This document shows positions 35,627-44,283 of a stretch of 64,000 nt of DNA, one piece after another. The notes below the pieces were generated by a model. It was not told where the DNA came from, made no database searches, and saw only the letters and a list, made by a program, of their open reading frames with translations. Each line of letters opens with the position of its first letter. Positions within the stretch are counted from its first letter, which is position 1. The stretch is taken from NCBI RefSeq assembly GCF_004123675.1, contig NZ_CP035421.1:1-64000 (forward strand), read 5' to 3'. This DNA comes from Leisingera sp. NJS204. Its GTDB lineage: Bacteria > Pseudomonadota > Alphaproteobacteria > Rhodobacterales > Rhodobacteraceae. The translations under genes and the position numbers were made by a program.

Positions 35627-37005
35627 TCCGCAGCCTGCGGTTGGCTGCCCGCAGCCCCAAGCCCGATGGAGCGCGCCAGCGCGTCCTTGAAGGCAGGGAT
35701 CATTTCATTTTCCATTTCGGCACAGGACACCGCGTCTTCGTCCCACAGGAAGACGGCGCGCAGGCTGTCCGGAGTTGTGGTGATCAGAAGCATGATCTTG
35801 CCCGGCGGAAACAGCTGCGGAAAGCTGAAGTACCTGCGGGTCTGCAATGCCGAGGCGTTCAGTATCTGCGGCGGTACAGGGCCGATGTTGGACAGGATAA
35901 ACGGCGATTTCACCACCAGCATCAGCACCAGTTTGGTCGCCAGCACCTTGGGCAGAAAGGCAATCACCTTGTGGTAAAAGGCGTAGCGGGTAAGGTCGTC
36001 CAGCACCTTGCCCGCGCGCAGGGTCTCAACCGTTTCAAAAATCCGCTCGCGCTGGGTCCGGGTTGACGGGCCGGAGGGAACCTCGATCGCGTAGGGCACG
36101 GCGCAGATGTCATAGTAGCCGTCCAGATCCTGGTCCGAAAACGGCCTGAGCGAGAAATTGTCGATCAGCTTGACCTTGCCCTTGGGCTTTTGCCCCCTGG
36201 CGGCATTGAAAGCGGTGATCGTTTCAACCCAGGCCGCCAGATAAAACGGGTGCCGGCTGATCTGTTCGGAGCGGGCGAACTGGCGCAGGTGCTGCCAGAC
36301 ATCGGGGCCAAGATCTTCGAAACGCACCCGGGTCCGTCCGCGCTGCAGCTTGCTGCTGGTGTTGCCCGCCAGCGCCACCGGGGCGGTCACCGTTTCGCGC
36401 AGCATGTCCAGCATCGTCGCCGCGAATGATCGCAGATGGCGCCAGGCGGACCATTTGGGCATGAACAGTTTGGCATTTGCCCTGTCCGGAACCCCGGCCG
36501 GGCTTTCAACGGGGACCTCGCCGCGCATCAGCGCCTCATAGGCGCTGACCAGCTGAACCGAGATCAGGTTGGCGGATTTTCCGCAGGTGTAGATATGGCT
36601 GGTGACGCTTTGCAGGATGGTCAGGTCGTCATATTCGGTGACAAAGATCCGCCATGGCGGGCCATTGGCGTGGTCCAGCGGCTCACCCCAGACATTTTGC
36701 GGCACCAGCTGGTCGGCGGCCTGTTCCGGGCAGCGTCCCCGCGTGCGCACATAGCGGATGTCGGGCTGCGCCTGCGGGTTGCGGGTCCAGCCCCACCCGG
36801 TCAGCCCGGCAAAAGAGCCGGCCGCCTGCAGGGCCGCATGGCGCCGGGCCACCGAGGCCGCGGCCTGGCGCAGGATATCCAGATCCGGTGCGTTTTCCAG
36901 TTCGAACCAGTCGCAGGAATTGCCGTTCAGCCCCTGACGGGCAAGCATCTTTTCGTAATAGATGTAGATGCGGTTCAGCGTCGTCATCGGGTGGCGTTCA
37001 GGCAT
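35623..37005 (-). CDS. Condensation/alcohol-acyltransferase-like enzyme with altered HHxxxDG motif
   Basis: A 460-residue protein with the two-lobed layout of CoA-dependent acyltransferases, wax-ester synthases and NRPS condensation domains. The position of the HHxxxDG motif reads SHIYTCG (136-142): the second, catalytic His is kept, while the first His and the Asp are changed. KVKLIDNFSLRP and PFILSNIGPVPPQILNA are typical C-lobe blocks of alcohol acyltransferase relatives. It could join an activated acyl group to an amine or alcohol. It overlaps the ligase gene by 8 bases and the PabC-like gene by 4. Confidence 0.7.
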   Translation of the reverse strand: MPERHPMTTLNRIYIYYEKMLARQGLNGNSCDWFELENAPDLDILRQAAASVARRHAALQAAGSFAGLTGWGWTRNPQAQPDIRYVRTRGRCPEQAADQLVPQNVWGEPLDHANGPPWRIFVTEYDDLTILQSVTSHIYTCGKSANLISVQLVSAYEALMRGEVPVESPAGVPDRANAKLFMPKWSAWRHLRSFAATMLDMLRETVTAPVALAGNTSSKLQRGRTRVRFEDLGPDVWQHLRQFARSEQISRHPFYLAAWVETITAFNAARGQKPKGKVKLIDNFSLRPFSDQDLDGYYDICAVPYAIEVPSGPSTRTQRERIFETVETLRAGKVLDDLTRYAFYHKVIAFLPKVLATKLVLMLVVKSPFILSNIGPVPPQILNASALQTRRYFSFPQLFPPGKIMLLITTTPDSLRAVFLWDEDAVSCAEMENEMIPAFKDALARSIGLGAAGSQPQAAE

Positions 37006-38704
37006 TGGCCAGTTCCTTGGCCGCTGCGGGCTTGCCTTCCGGTGTTTGCGGCTGTGCGGCGTCCGCTGCGGGCTGCTGCCGCAACTGTTCGCGGATTTCG
37101 CGTTTCAGCACTTTGCCAGTCAGCCCGCGCGGCGGTTTGGCGCCCTCCGGCAGGATGATCACCTCCGACAGGTGCTGCGCCCAGCTGCAGTTTGCTTTCA
37201 CTGCTGCTAGCAGATCTGCAGGGCTGCCCGCATGTCCCGGCGCCATCTGCAGCAGCAGCACTGCCTCGTCCGCACCGGAAGCCGGGCGGGCCGCGAGAGC
37301 GGCTTCTTGCACGAATGGCAATTTCAGCGCTTCTTCTTCAACCGGCAGGCCGTAGACCGGGCCCTGGGCTGTGTTCACCGTGTCGACATCGCGGTCGATC
37401 TGGTAAAACCGCCCGAAATTGTCCCGGAAGCCGACATCCCCGGTCCACCACCAGCCGTCGCGGACCACATCATGGGTGCGGTCGTGCTGGTTCCAGTAGC
37501 CTTTGAACAGTGTCGGCCCCTTGACCATCATCCGCCCGACCTTGTGGGCCGGCAGCCGGCGGCCTTCGGAATCGGCAATTTTCACCGCCGGGCTGGCCGG
37601 TGTCGGCCGCCCCACCATCCGGCCGAAATTCCGGGTCCGCCGTTCACTGATCTTCACCAGCGCCGCAAAGCCGATTTCGGAGGTCCCGAAGAACTCCATG
37701 AACAGGGAGCTGACCAGCGGTTTGCCGAACAGCCGCAAAAAGGCGCCCTTGGCCGTCAGCTGCCGGATGTAATGTTCGTGCATGGCGTCGCCGCTGGACA
37801 TCCACATGCGGACCGACGACAGGTTGTAACCGTCCAGGCCGGTCTGGCACATGTTCTGGTAGATGTCGGGAAAGGCAAAGAACAGGCGCGGCTGCCAGTC
37901 GCTGATGGACTGCAGGATGTGCCTGGCGCTTAGGTCCGTCACCACATGGGTCCGCACCCCGGCCGCAAGCGAGGTGATGCAGCCGGCCTGGCTGATGTGA
38001 TGGTTCATCCAGCCTGCGAACATCACCGGGTTGCGGCGGGTAATGAACTGGATCCGCATCTGGCCCTGGGCCGCCAGAATAAAACTGTCCGACCCGTGCA
38101 GAACCCCCTTGGGGAAACCGGTGGTGCCGGATGTGTGGCAGATCATGACATGCTGATCGCGGTCCATATGCGGCGGGGTGTATTCCACCGCTGCCCGGGC
38201 AAAGGCGTCCGGTACCGGGATCACCTCGACACCCGGGGCGGCCAGGCTGCCATTGGTCAAAAAGACCCGCTCAATCCCGTCCAGCGGCAGGCCGCTGTCC
38301 AGCAGGCTCTGCAGTCCGGCGCAATCGGTTACAACTGTCCTGGCACCGCTGTGGCGGATGAAGTTCAGGAAATTCTGCACTGGCATCCGGCCATTGACCG
38401 GAACCGAGATGGCGCCCCGGCGCATCGCCGCATAGCTCCACAGAAAATAGTCCAGCGAGTTGCCTTTCCAGATCGCCACCCGGTCGAACCGGCGGACGCC
38501 TTGGCTGTGCAGCATGTGGCACAGCCGGTTGACGGTACGCCGCAGCCCGCCCCCGGTCAGCCCGTCATCCGGGATGCCGTACTGCGGCAGCTGCTCATCG
38601 GTGGTGAAAAAGATCTCATGCTCGCGCCCGGCGATTGCGGTGTCCATCAGGGTTGCGATATTGACAGTGCGGTCGAGAATGAATTGCAGACGTTTCGGAA
38701 ACAC
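36998..38704 (-). CDS. Acyl-CoA-ligase-like adenylate-forming enzyme
   Basis: A 568-residue AMP-binding enzyme that starts at a GTG with AAAGGAAAGGG 7 bases upstream. Core motifs are CHTSGTTGFPKGVLH (P-loop), MEFFGTSEIGFAALV (A5-type), DGWWWTGDVGFRDNFGRFY (A7/A8) and the catalytic Lys in PRGLTGKVLKREI. It would activate a carboxylic acid as an acyl-AMP and pass it to CoA or another thiol. It lies in one operon with the acyltransferase-like gene that could use its product. Confidence 0.88.
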   Translation of the reverse strand: MFPKRLQFILDRTVNIATLMDTAIAGREHEIFFTTDEQLPQYGIPDDGLTGGGLRRTVNRLCHMLHSQGVRRFDRVAIWKGNSLDYFLWSYAAMRRGAISVPVNGRMPVQNFLNFIRHSGARTVVTDCAGLQSLLDSGLPLDGIERVFLTNGSLAAPGVEVIPVPDAFARAAVEYTPPHMDRDQHVMICHTSGTTGFPKGVLHGSDSFILAAQGQMRIQFITRRNPVMFAGWMNHHISQAGCITSLAAGVRTHVVTDLSARHILQSISDWQPRLFFAFPDIYQNMCQTGLDGYNLSSVRMWMSSGDAMHEHYIRQLTAKGAFLRLFGKPLVSSLFMEFFGTSEIGFAALVKISERRTRNFGRMVGRPTPASPAVKIADSEGRRLPAHKVGRMMVKGPTLFKGYWNQHDRTHDVVRDGWWWTGDVGFRDNFGRFYQIDRDVDTVNTAQGPVYGLPVEEEALKLPFVQEAALAARPASGADEAVLLLQMAPGHAGSPADLLAAVKANCSWAQHLSEVIILPEGAKPPRGLTGKVLKREIREQLRQQPAADAAQPQTPEGKPAAAKELANA

Positions 38705-38720
38705 GGTTAAGCCCTTTCCT

Positions 38721-39956
38721 TTAAAAGAATATCCGGTATTCGATGCCGATGTTGGAGCTGTCCTCCAAGGTGCCGTAGGGCGACCCCGCGGGGCCATCCA
38801 GCCAATCGGCATAGAGGTAAATCACGCTTTGGGAGCCGAGCCGGTACTTGCCCCGCAGCCGCACATAAAGGTCGTCTTCAAACCAGCTGGAAACAGTGGC
38901 TTCGGCGGACCGGCGGGTATCGTCGCTTTCCCAGGTGTAGGACAGGCTGGACCCCGTTTGCCGGTCTTCATACTGCCCGTAGACGGTCCTGACGCCGGCC
39001 GCCAAGGGTGCCAGCGGACCGGCACCGGTGCTGCGGCTGGTCTGCAGGTCGCGCCAGAACAGCTGAACGGCCAGTCTGCTGGTGCCGACCAGCTCGCGCT
39101 CGGCACCCAGGACGGCCTGAACCTCATCTTCGGGCAGCAGCGCTGCGGGAATGGCGAAACTGCCGGACTTATACTCATGCAGCGCGGCCTCGCCGTAGAA
39201 CCGCCAGGCGCCGCGGACCAGGTCGAAATCCGCGCCCGCCATGAACAGATGCGGCACCACCGGCTGCACGCCGGTTCCACCCGCCGACAGATAGGGCAGA
39301 TTGGCCGGGCCTGAATAGACGCTGATCCCAAGATCGCCGAACCCTGCGGCCCAGGCGATCCGCCCGCCATAGGCCTGATCGTCGCTTTCGACCGGTTCGT
39401 CCGGCAGCGACAAAGCACCGGGGTAAATCCCCTGCGGCAGAACGCTGCTGCGGGTGTTGGTATAGGCATAGGCGGACGCCGTGACGTCGGATCCGAGAAA
39501 CACCGTGCCCCAGATCCCGTCGGACCCGAACCGGTTTCCCTGTTCCTCATAGACGGCAAAGCGGAAGTTGCGCGGCGAGACGACGTCGGTCGGGATGAAC
39601 CCGTCTGCAACCCCCTGCACATGCACGTGCCGCCCGGCGCCAAGGGTAAAGCTGCCTGCCTGGTATTCTGCGTATGCTTGGCGCAGAGCCTGGGTTTCAT
39701 TGATGGCCCGGTCCTCCCGGCCGCTGCCCTGCACTGTCCCGCCGGCAAACAGATCCAGCGTGCCGCCGGCCGCGTCCCTGCTGTGCGAAAAACGATAGTT
39801 CAGCCGTCCGAAAACACCGGTGCCGCTGTCGGTGAAATTGGGGTTGCCGCCTTGCACCCCGGTGGCGAAATACCCGTTGAATTCAGCCCGCGCCGGTGCC
39901 GCGGCGGCCAAGGCCGCGGACAGGATCAGACCCGGTTTCAAAAGCCTTTGCAGCAT
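38721..39956 (-). CDS. Outer-membrane beta-barrel protein (porin-like)
   Basis: A 411-residue protein with a signal peptide (LILSAALAAAAPARA, cleavage before EFNGYFATG) and a strongly alternating, aromatic-rich beta pattern that ends in IEYRIFF, with the C-terminal Phe expected of outer-membrane barrels. I cannot assign a specific family. It lies between the aromatic hydroxylase and the ligase in the minus operon and opposite an RND exporter and a LolA-like protein in the plus operon, so it may be the outer-membrane part of product export. Confidence 0.75.
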   Translation of the reverse strand: MLQRLLKPGLILSAALAAAAPARAEFNGYFATGVQGGNPNFTDSGTGVFGRLNYRFSHSRDAAGGTLDLFAGGTVQGSGREDRAINETQALRQAYAEYQAGSFTLGAGRHVHVQGVADGFIPTDVVSPRNFRFAVYEEQGNRFGSDGIWGTVFLGSDVTASAYAYTNTRSSVLPQGIYPGALSLPDEPVESDDQAYGGRIAWAAGFGDLGISVYSGPANLPYLSAGGTGVQPVVPHLFMAGADFDLVRGAWRFYGEAALHEYKSGSFAIPAALLPEDEVQAVLGAERELVGTSRLAVQLFWRDLQTSRSTGAGPLAPLAAGVRTVYGQYEDRQTGSSLSYTWESDDTRRSAEATVSSWFEDDLYVRLRGKYRLGSQSVIYLYADWLDGPAGSPYGTLEDSSNIGIEYRIFF

Positions 39957-39958
39957 GG

Positions 39959-41125
39959 TCAGGCAGCCTCGGCGCCGGTGTAGTCCCGGCAGAACAGGCT
40001 CAGCTGCCCGGGCGAGGCCAGAAGGGTGTCCAGCCGGGTCAGTTTCAGATTGCTCTCAAACGGATCACCCGACGGCGGCGCATGCAGAAGATCGGTCATC
40101 TGCCACGAGAAGGCCTGCCCGGCCCAGGCCCGCTTCAGCGCCTTTTGCGCATACTCTGCCAAGGCCTCCTGCCGGCCCTCGAACAGCAGCCTGCGGAAGC
40201 TTTCGCTCAGCTCGCGGATGTCGGCGATGGCCAGGTTCAGGCCCTTGGCCGCCGAGGGCGGCACAGTATGGCCCGCATCGCCGGCCAGAACCACATTTCC
40301 AAGCTGCATCCGGTCCGCCACATAGCCCTGCATCCGGACCATCAGCCGTTCTGTCACCTTGCCGGGGCTGAAGGTCACATCCGGCCCCAGGCGGCGCTGC
40401 ATCTCGCTCCAGAAGCGGTCATCGGACCAATCTTCGGCCTGGTCGTCCGCGCCGCATTGCAGGTAGGTGCGGCTGACCGTGTCCGAACGCATCGACCACA
40501 GCGCAAACCCGCGCGGGTGATAGGCATAGGTCAGCTCGGGCGAGACCGGAGGGGTTTCGCTCAGCACGCCGACCCAGGAAAACGGCAGCCGCTTGCTGCT
40601 GCCGCCCCCGGCGCCGTTCACCAGCCGGCGCGCCGGGCCATGCGCACCGTCGCAGCCGGCGACAAAGCGGCATTCCAGCCGGTGTTCAGCGCCGTCCTTG
40701 CGATAGGTGATGACATGCGGCTCCGCTTCCGGATCCGACAGCCGGATATCTTCGGCGCCGTAAACCGGGCTGCGGCCGCTTGCGGCCAGCGCATTGGTCA
40801 GATCGCAGGTCAGCGCCGACTGGCCGTAAACCATGCAGGAATGCCCCCCGCTCAAGGCTTCAAGGTCGATACGCCGCGTCTGACCGCGCCAGCGCAGGTT
40901 CATGCCCCGCTGCGGCAGGCCCAGCCGGTCCAGACGCCCGGCCAGCCCGGCCTGGCGCAGGAAGGCAACGCTGGCGTGATCCAGCTGCCCGGCCCGCACC
41001 CGGCGCTGCACATGCGCGCGGCTGCGGTGTTCCAGCACCTGATTGTCGATTCCCAGACGGTCCAGAAGAATCGAAAGAAGCAGCCCGGACGGGCCGCCGC
41101 CAATAATACCAACCGTCGTACGCAT
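39959..41125 (-). CDS. FAD-dependent aromatic hydroxylase (PobA-like)
   Basis: A 388-residue group A flavin monooxygenase similar in length and layout to 4-hydroxybenzoate 3-hydroxylase. Motifs are GIIGGGPSGLLLSILLDRLG (FAD ADP), VAGCDGAHGPARR (DG motif) and VLAGDAGHTVPPSAAKGLNLA (FAD ribityl). The family hydroxylates ring positions next to a hydroxyl or amino group. In this cluster the likely substrate is p-aminobenzoate or 4-hydroxybenzoate. It is the first gene of the minus operon and faces pabAB across a 159-base gap. Confidence 0.85.
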   Translation of the reverse strand: MRTTVGIIGGGPSGLLLSILLDRLGIDNQVLEHRSRAHVQRRVRAGQLDHASVAFLRQAGLAGRLDRLGLPQRGMNLRWRGQTRRIDLEALSGGHSCMVYGQSALTCDLTNALAASGRSPVYGAEDIRLSDPEAEPHVITYRKDGAEHRLECRFVAGCDGAHGPARRLVNGAGGGSSKRLPFSWVGVLSETPPVSPELTYAYHPRGFALWSMRSDTVSRTYLQCGADDQAEDWSDDRFWSEMQRRLGPDVTFSPGKVTERLMVRMQGYVADRMQLGNVVLAGDAGHTVPPSAAKGLNLAIADIRELSESFRRLLFEGRQEALAEYAQKALKRAWAGQAFSWQMTDLLHAPPSGDPFESNLKLTRLDTLLASPGQLSLFCRDYTGAEAA

Positions 41126-41284
41126 GGGGATTTCCGCTCCGCTTTGCTGTTTCGCGCCGACGCTAGATAGCCGCGGCGGATACCGGAACTCTCAAAGTCG
41201 ATAGGTGACAGGCGGGCCGCAATTCCCGCCTTATCCGGGCAATTCATTTCAGCCTGACGGCGTTTCCAGCCGGTTGATGAGCCT
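41126..41284. promoter_or_regulatory. Divergent promoter region of the two biosynthetic operons
   Basis: The 159-base gap between the hydroxylase (minus) and pabAB (plus) must drive both operons. It contains a 7-bp inverted repeat AGGCGGG (41210-41216) / CCCGCCT (41225-41231). I saw no copy of the lux-box palindrome found at 31797, so direct LuxR control is not shown here. Confidence 0.4.
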
Positions 41285-43432
41285 ATGGCAGTAAAGGGAT
41301 ACAGAGCCTTGAAACTTCTCCTCGTCGACAATTTTGACAGCTTTACCAATAATATAGCCGACTTCTTGCGCGGTCAGCGTGACGGTCTTTGCATCGATGT
41401 CATCCGCAATGACTGCTACGGCTTTCTGCAGAGTCCGGAATTTCTGAGCTATGATGGAATCATCATCTCGCCGGGGCCGGGCAACACCGGCGTCGCCAAG
41501 GATCTTGGCATTTCCCTGGAAATTCTGCGCCGCGACAGCCGCCCTGTGCTGGGGGTCTGCCTGGGCCATCAGGCGATGATCGTCGAGGGCGGCGGCGTCG
41601 TTGAACTGGCGCCGCAGCCAATGCACGGGCGGGTCAGTCAGATCACCTGCAGCGGCGAGGGGCTGTTTGCCGGCCTGCCCAAGACACAGAAAGTGATGCG
41701 TTATCATTCCTGGACCGTGAACCCGGAGCTGCCGCAGGGCTTTGTCTGCGATGCCTGGACCGAGGATGGCATTGTGATGGGCATCCGCAGCACCGAATCC
41801 CCGCGCTGGGGCGTGCAGTTCCATCCGGAATCGATTGCCACCGAATACGGCCGGGCGATTCTCGGCAACTTTCTGAATCTGGTCGAGACGCATCAGGGCC
41901 GGACCGCAGCCAAGGCCCGCAGCAATGCCGCAGGCGCGGCGCCCGCCCGCAGCCTGTACTGGCACAAGCTGGGCGCCGCCATCGACCCGGCGGCGCTGGT
42001 CGAAGCGCAGGGGCTGGTCAACGGCCGCCGCCCCCAGCTGCTGGAAAGCAGCCTCGCGCAGGAGGGGCTGTCGCGCTATTCCATTGTTGAGGCGCCCGCG
42101 GACCCGGACCGCAGCATGACCTATTGCGTGCAAACGCAGACCGTTCGCGAATACGAGGGAACCGCGCTTGCCGCCGAGCGGCAGATGCCGGTGCTGGACT
42201 ATCTCAGCAGTTGCCTGGGGGTTGTATCCTGTCCCGGCGGGCATCCGCCGTTCCCGTTCCTCGGCGGCCTTATCGGCTGGCTGGGCTATGAGCTGAAATC
42301 GGAATTCCTGGGTGTTTCCTCGCCGCCCTCGAAAACCGAAGACGCCGCCTTTCGCCATGTGCCGCAGTTCTTTGTGATCGACCATCTTGAAGATGCGGCC
42401 TATGCGGCGGTCTGCTTGCCGCAGGACGCCGAGGAAGCCCAATTCGACAACGCCCTGTCAGCGCTGCAGACAACGTTCGCCAAGGCGGCCAGGATGCAGG
42501 TCGCCCTGGCGCCCGCCAAACCCCGCCCGCCGCTTGAATTCACCATGCGGCACGCCCCCCAGGCCTATCTGGACCGGATTATCAAATGCCAGGAGCAGAT
42601 CCGCGCCGGCGAAAGCTATGAGCTGTGCCTGACCAACCAGATCACTGCCGAGCTGGAAGAGCTGGATGCCTGGGAGTTTTACAAGGTTCTCCGCCAGCGC
42701 AACCCGGCGACCTACAGCGGCTTTCTGAATATCGGCGGCACCGAGGTTGTGTCTTCCTCGCCGGAACGTTTCCTGCGCGCGGATCAGTCCGGCCTGCTGG
42801 AAAGCAAACCGATCAAGGGCACCGTCAAACGGGGGGCCACGCCGCAAGAGGATGCAGAGCTGGCCCGCCGTCTGCAGAGCACCGAGAAAGAACGCGCCGA
42901 AAACCTGATGATCGTCGATCTGGTGCGGCATGATTTTGCCGCAACTGCGATCCCCGGTTCCGTCGATGTGCCCAAGCTGTGCGCGATTGAGACCTATAAG
43001 ACCGTGCATCAGATGGTCTCGACCATCCGCGGGCGGCTGAAACCGGGCCTGACCAGCGTTGATGCCATCCGCACCTGTTTCCCCGGCGGCTCTATGACGG
43101 GTGCGCCCAAAATCCGCTCGGTGGAAATTCTCGATCAGCTCGAGGAAGGCCCGCGCGGGGTCTATTCCGGGGCGATCGGCTGGATCGGCTACAACGGGCA
43201 ATCGGATCTTTCGATTGTCATCCGCACGGTGGTGAAGCAGGGCGCGTCCGTCTCCATCGGCTGCGGCGGTGCCATCACCTATCTGTCGGACCCCAAGGCC
43301 GAACTGGATGAGATCATGCTGAAAAGCCAGGCCCTGGTGCGGGCACTGGCGGAACATCTTACCGGCCATTCAGAACACTACCGGATTTCCAACGGCCTGC
43401 AGGCGGCGCCGGCAGGCACCTTTGCAAAGTGA
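41285..43432 (+). CDS. Aminodeoxychorismate synthase, PabA-PabB fusion
   Basis: A 715-residue fusion of a class I glutamine amidotransferase (about 10-205) and a chorismate-using PabB/TrpE domain (about 220-695). The amidotransferase has the nucleophile Cys92 in LGVCLGHQAM and the His-Glu pair in WGVQFHPES. In the synthase domain, residues 509-513 read PIKGT, with Lys511; this Lys marks aminodeoxychorismate synthase, whereas anthranilate synthases have Ala (PIAGT). CFPGGSMTGAPKIRSVEIL and GAIGWIGYNGQSDLSI complete the active site. It should make ADC for p-aminobenzoate. A TTG at 41309 with AAAGGGA upstream is an alternative start. Confidence 0.9.
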   Translation: MAVKGYRALKLLLVDNFDSFTNNIADFLRGQRDGLCIDVIRNDCYGFLQSPEFLSYDGIIISPGPGNTGVAKDLGISLEILRRDSRPVLGVCLGHQAMIVEGGGVVELAPQPMHGRVSQITCSGEGLFAGLPKTQKVMRYHSWTVNPELPQGFVCDAWTEDGIVMGIRSTESPRWGVQFHPESIATEYGRAILGNFLNLVETHQGRTAAKARSNAAGAAPARSLYWHKLGAAIDPAALVEAQGLVNGRRPQLLESSLAQEGLSRYSIVEAPADPDRSMTYCVQTQTVREYEGTALAAERQMPVLDYLSSCLGVVSCPGGHPPFPFLGGLIGWLGYELKSEFLGVSSPPSKTEDAAFRHVPQFFVIDHLEDAAYAAVCLPQDAEEAQFDNALSALQTTFAKAARMQVALAPAKPRPPLEFTMRHAPQAYLDRIIKCQEQIRAGESYELCLTNQITAELEELDAWEFYKVLRQRNPATYSGFLNIGGTEVVSSSPERFLRADQSGLLESKPIKGTVKRGATPQEDAELARRLQSTEKERAENLMIVDLVRHDFAATAIPGSVDVPKLCAIETYKTVHQMVSTIRGRLKPGLTSVDAIRTCFPGGSMTGAPKIRSVEILDQLEEGPRGVYSGAIGWIGYNGQSDLSIVIRTVVKQGASVSIGCGGAITYLSDPKAELDEIMLKSQALVRALAEHLTGHSEHYRISNGLQAAPAGTFAK

Positions 43433-43458
43433 AGCAGGACTTCGAAAAGGATACCCTC

Positions 43459-44259
43459 ATGCCCGATTCTATTTCACGGCTTCCCCGCCGCGGTTTTCTG
43501 GCCCTTGGCGGCGGCAGTCTGGCCACCGCCATGCTGGCGCCCGGCCTGGTGCTGGCGGCCCCGGATGCGCTGGAGGTTGCCACCGCGGTCAATAACATCG
43601 AGCTGACCGGATCAATGGCGGCAATGGCCAAGGTCGAGCTGCGCCGCACCGGAGCGCCGGTGCGCACCCGCGATCTGGAAGTCTCCACGGCCCGGCAGGG
43701 CGGCAAGGATCTTAGCGACCGCCGCTATGTCTTTCTGGCCCCTGCGGATGTGCGCGACACCAAACTGCTGGTGCACGAGCAAGGCCGAAAGGACAATGAT
43801 CTTTGGCTGATGCTGCCCAGCCTTGGCAAAGTGCGCCGCATTTCCGCCTCTAAGCAGGCCAATGCCTTTGCCGGAACGGATTTCAGCTATGCCAACCTGA
43901 TGGCGATGCGGCTGGAAAATTTCACCCATGCGATCACCGCCGGCAGTGGCAGCAGCATCACATTGGAAAGCACCGTGCGCAGCGCCGGCTACGGGCGCAG
44001 CATCGGCTATGCGCGCGCGGTGACCCAGGCCAGGGCCGGGTCGATGGTGCCGTTCCAGATCGATTACTTCGATCAGAAGGGGCGCCATCTGAAGACACAG
44101 AAAATGTCCAAGGCGGCCCAGGCGCCGGATGGCAAACACATCCTGCGCTCGCGCCACATGATTGTGCACGGCAAAGGCCGGGAAACCCTGATCAGCCTGA
44201 GCAAAATCGATTTCAGCCCAAACTTCGGCGGCGGTCATTTCAGATCCCAAAGCCTTTGA
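43459..44259 (+). CDS. LolA-like outer-membrane lipoprotein-sorting family protein
   Basis: A 266-residue exported protein. The N-terminus carries a twin-arginine signal (SRLPRRGFLALGGGS, Arg10-Arg11) and cleavage near LVLAAPDA. The mature part has the LolA-like half-barrel pattern of proteins annotated as outer-membrane lipoprotein-sorting, for example DLWLMLPSLGKVRRISASKQ, and FSYANLMAM. Members of this family are typically encoded beside RND/MMPL exporters, as here. An in-frame GTG at 43429 overlaps the pabAB stop, but the ATG at 43459 has the better ribosome site. Confidence 0.8.
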   Translation: MPDSISRLPRRGFLALGGGSLATAMLAPGLVLAAPDALEVATAVNNIELTGSMAAMAKVELRRTGAPVRTRDLEVSTARQGGKDLSDRRYVFLAPADVRDTKLLVHEQGRKDNDLWLMLPSLGKVRRISASKQANAFAGTDFSYANLMAMRLENFTHAITAGSGSSITLESTVRSAGYGRSIGYARAVTQARAGSMVPFQIDYFDQKGRHLKTQKMSKAAQAPDGKHILRSRHMIVHGKGRETLISLSKIDFSPNFGGGHFRSQSL

Positions 44260-44283
44260 CGCCCCATCAGGAGAACTAAGCCT

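Noticed and set aside
41285-43432. Reading the PabA-PabB fusion as anthranilate synthase or PhzE
   Set aside because: Lys511 in PIKGT and the ADC-lyase-like gene in the same cluster favour aminodeoxychorismate synthase.
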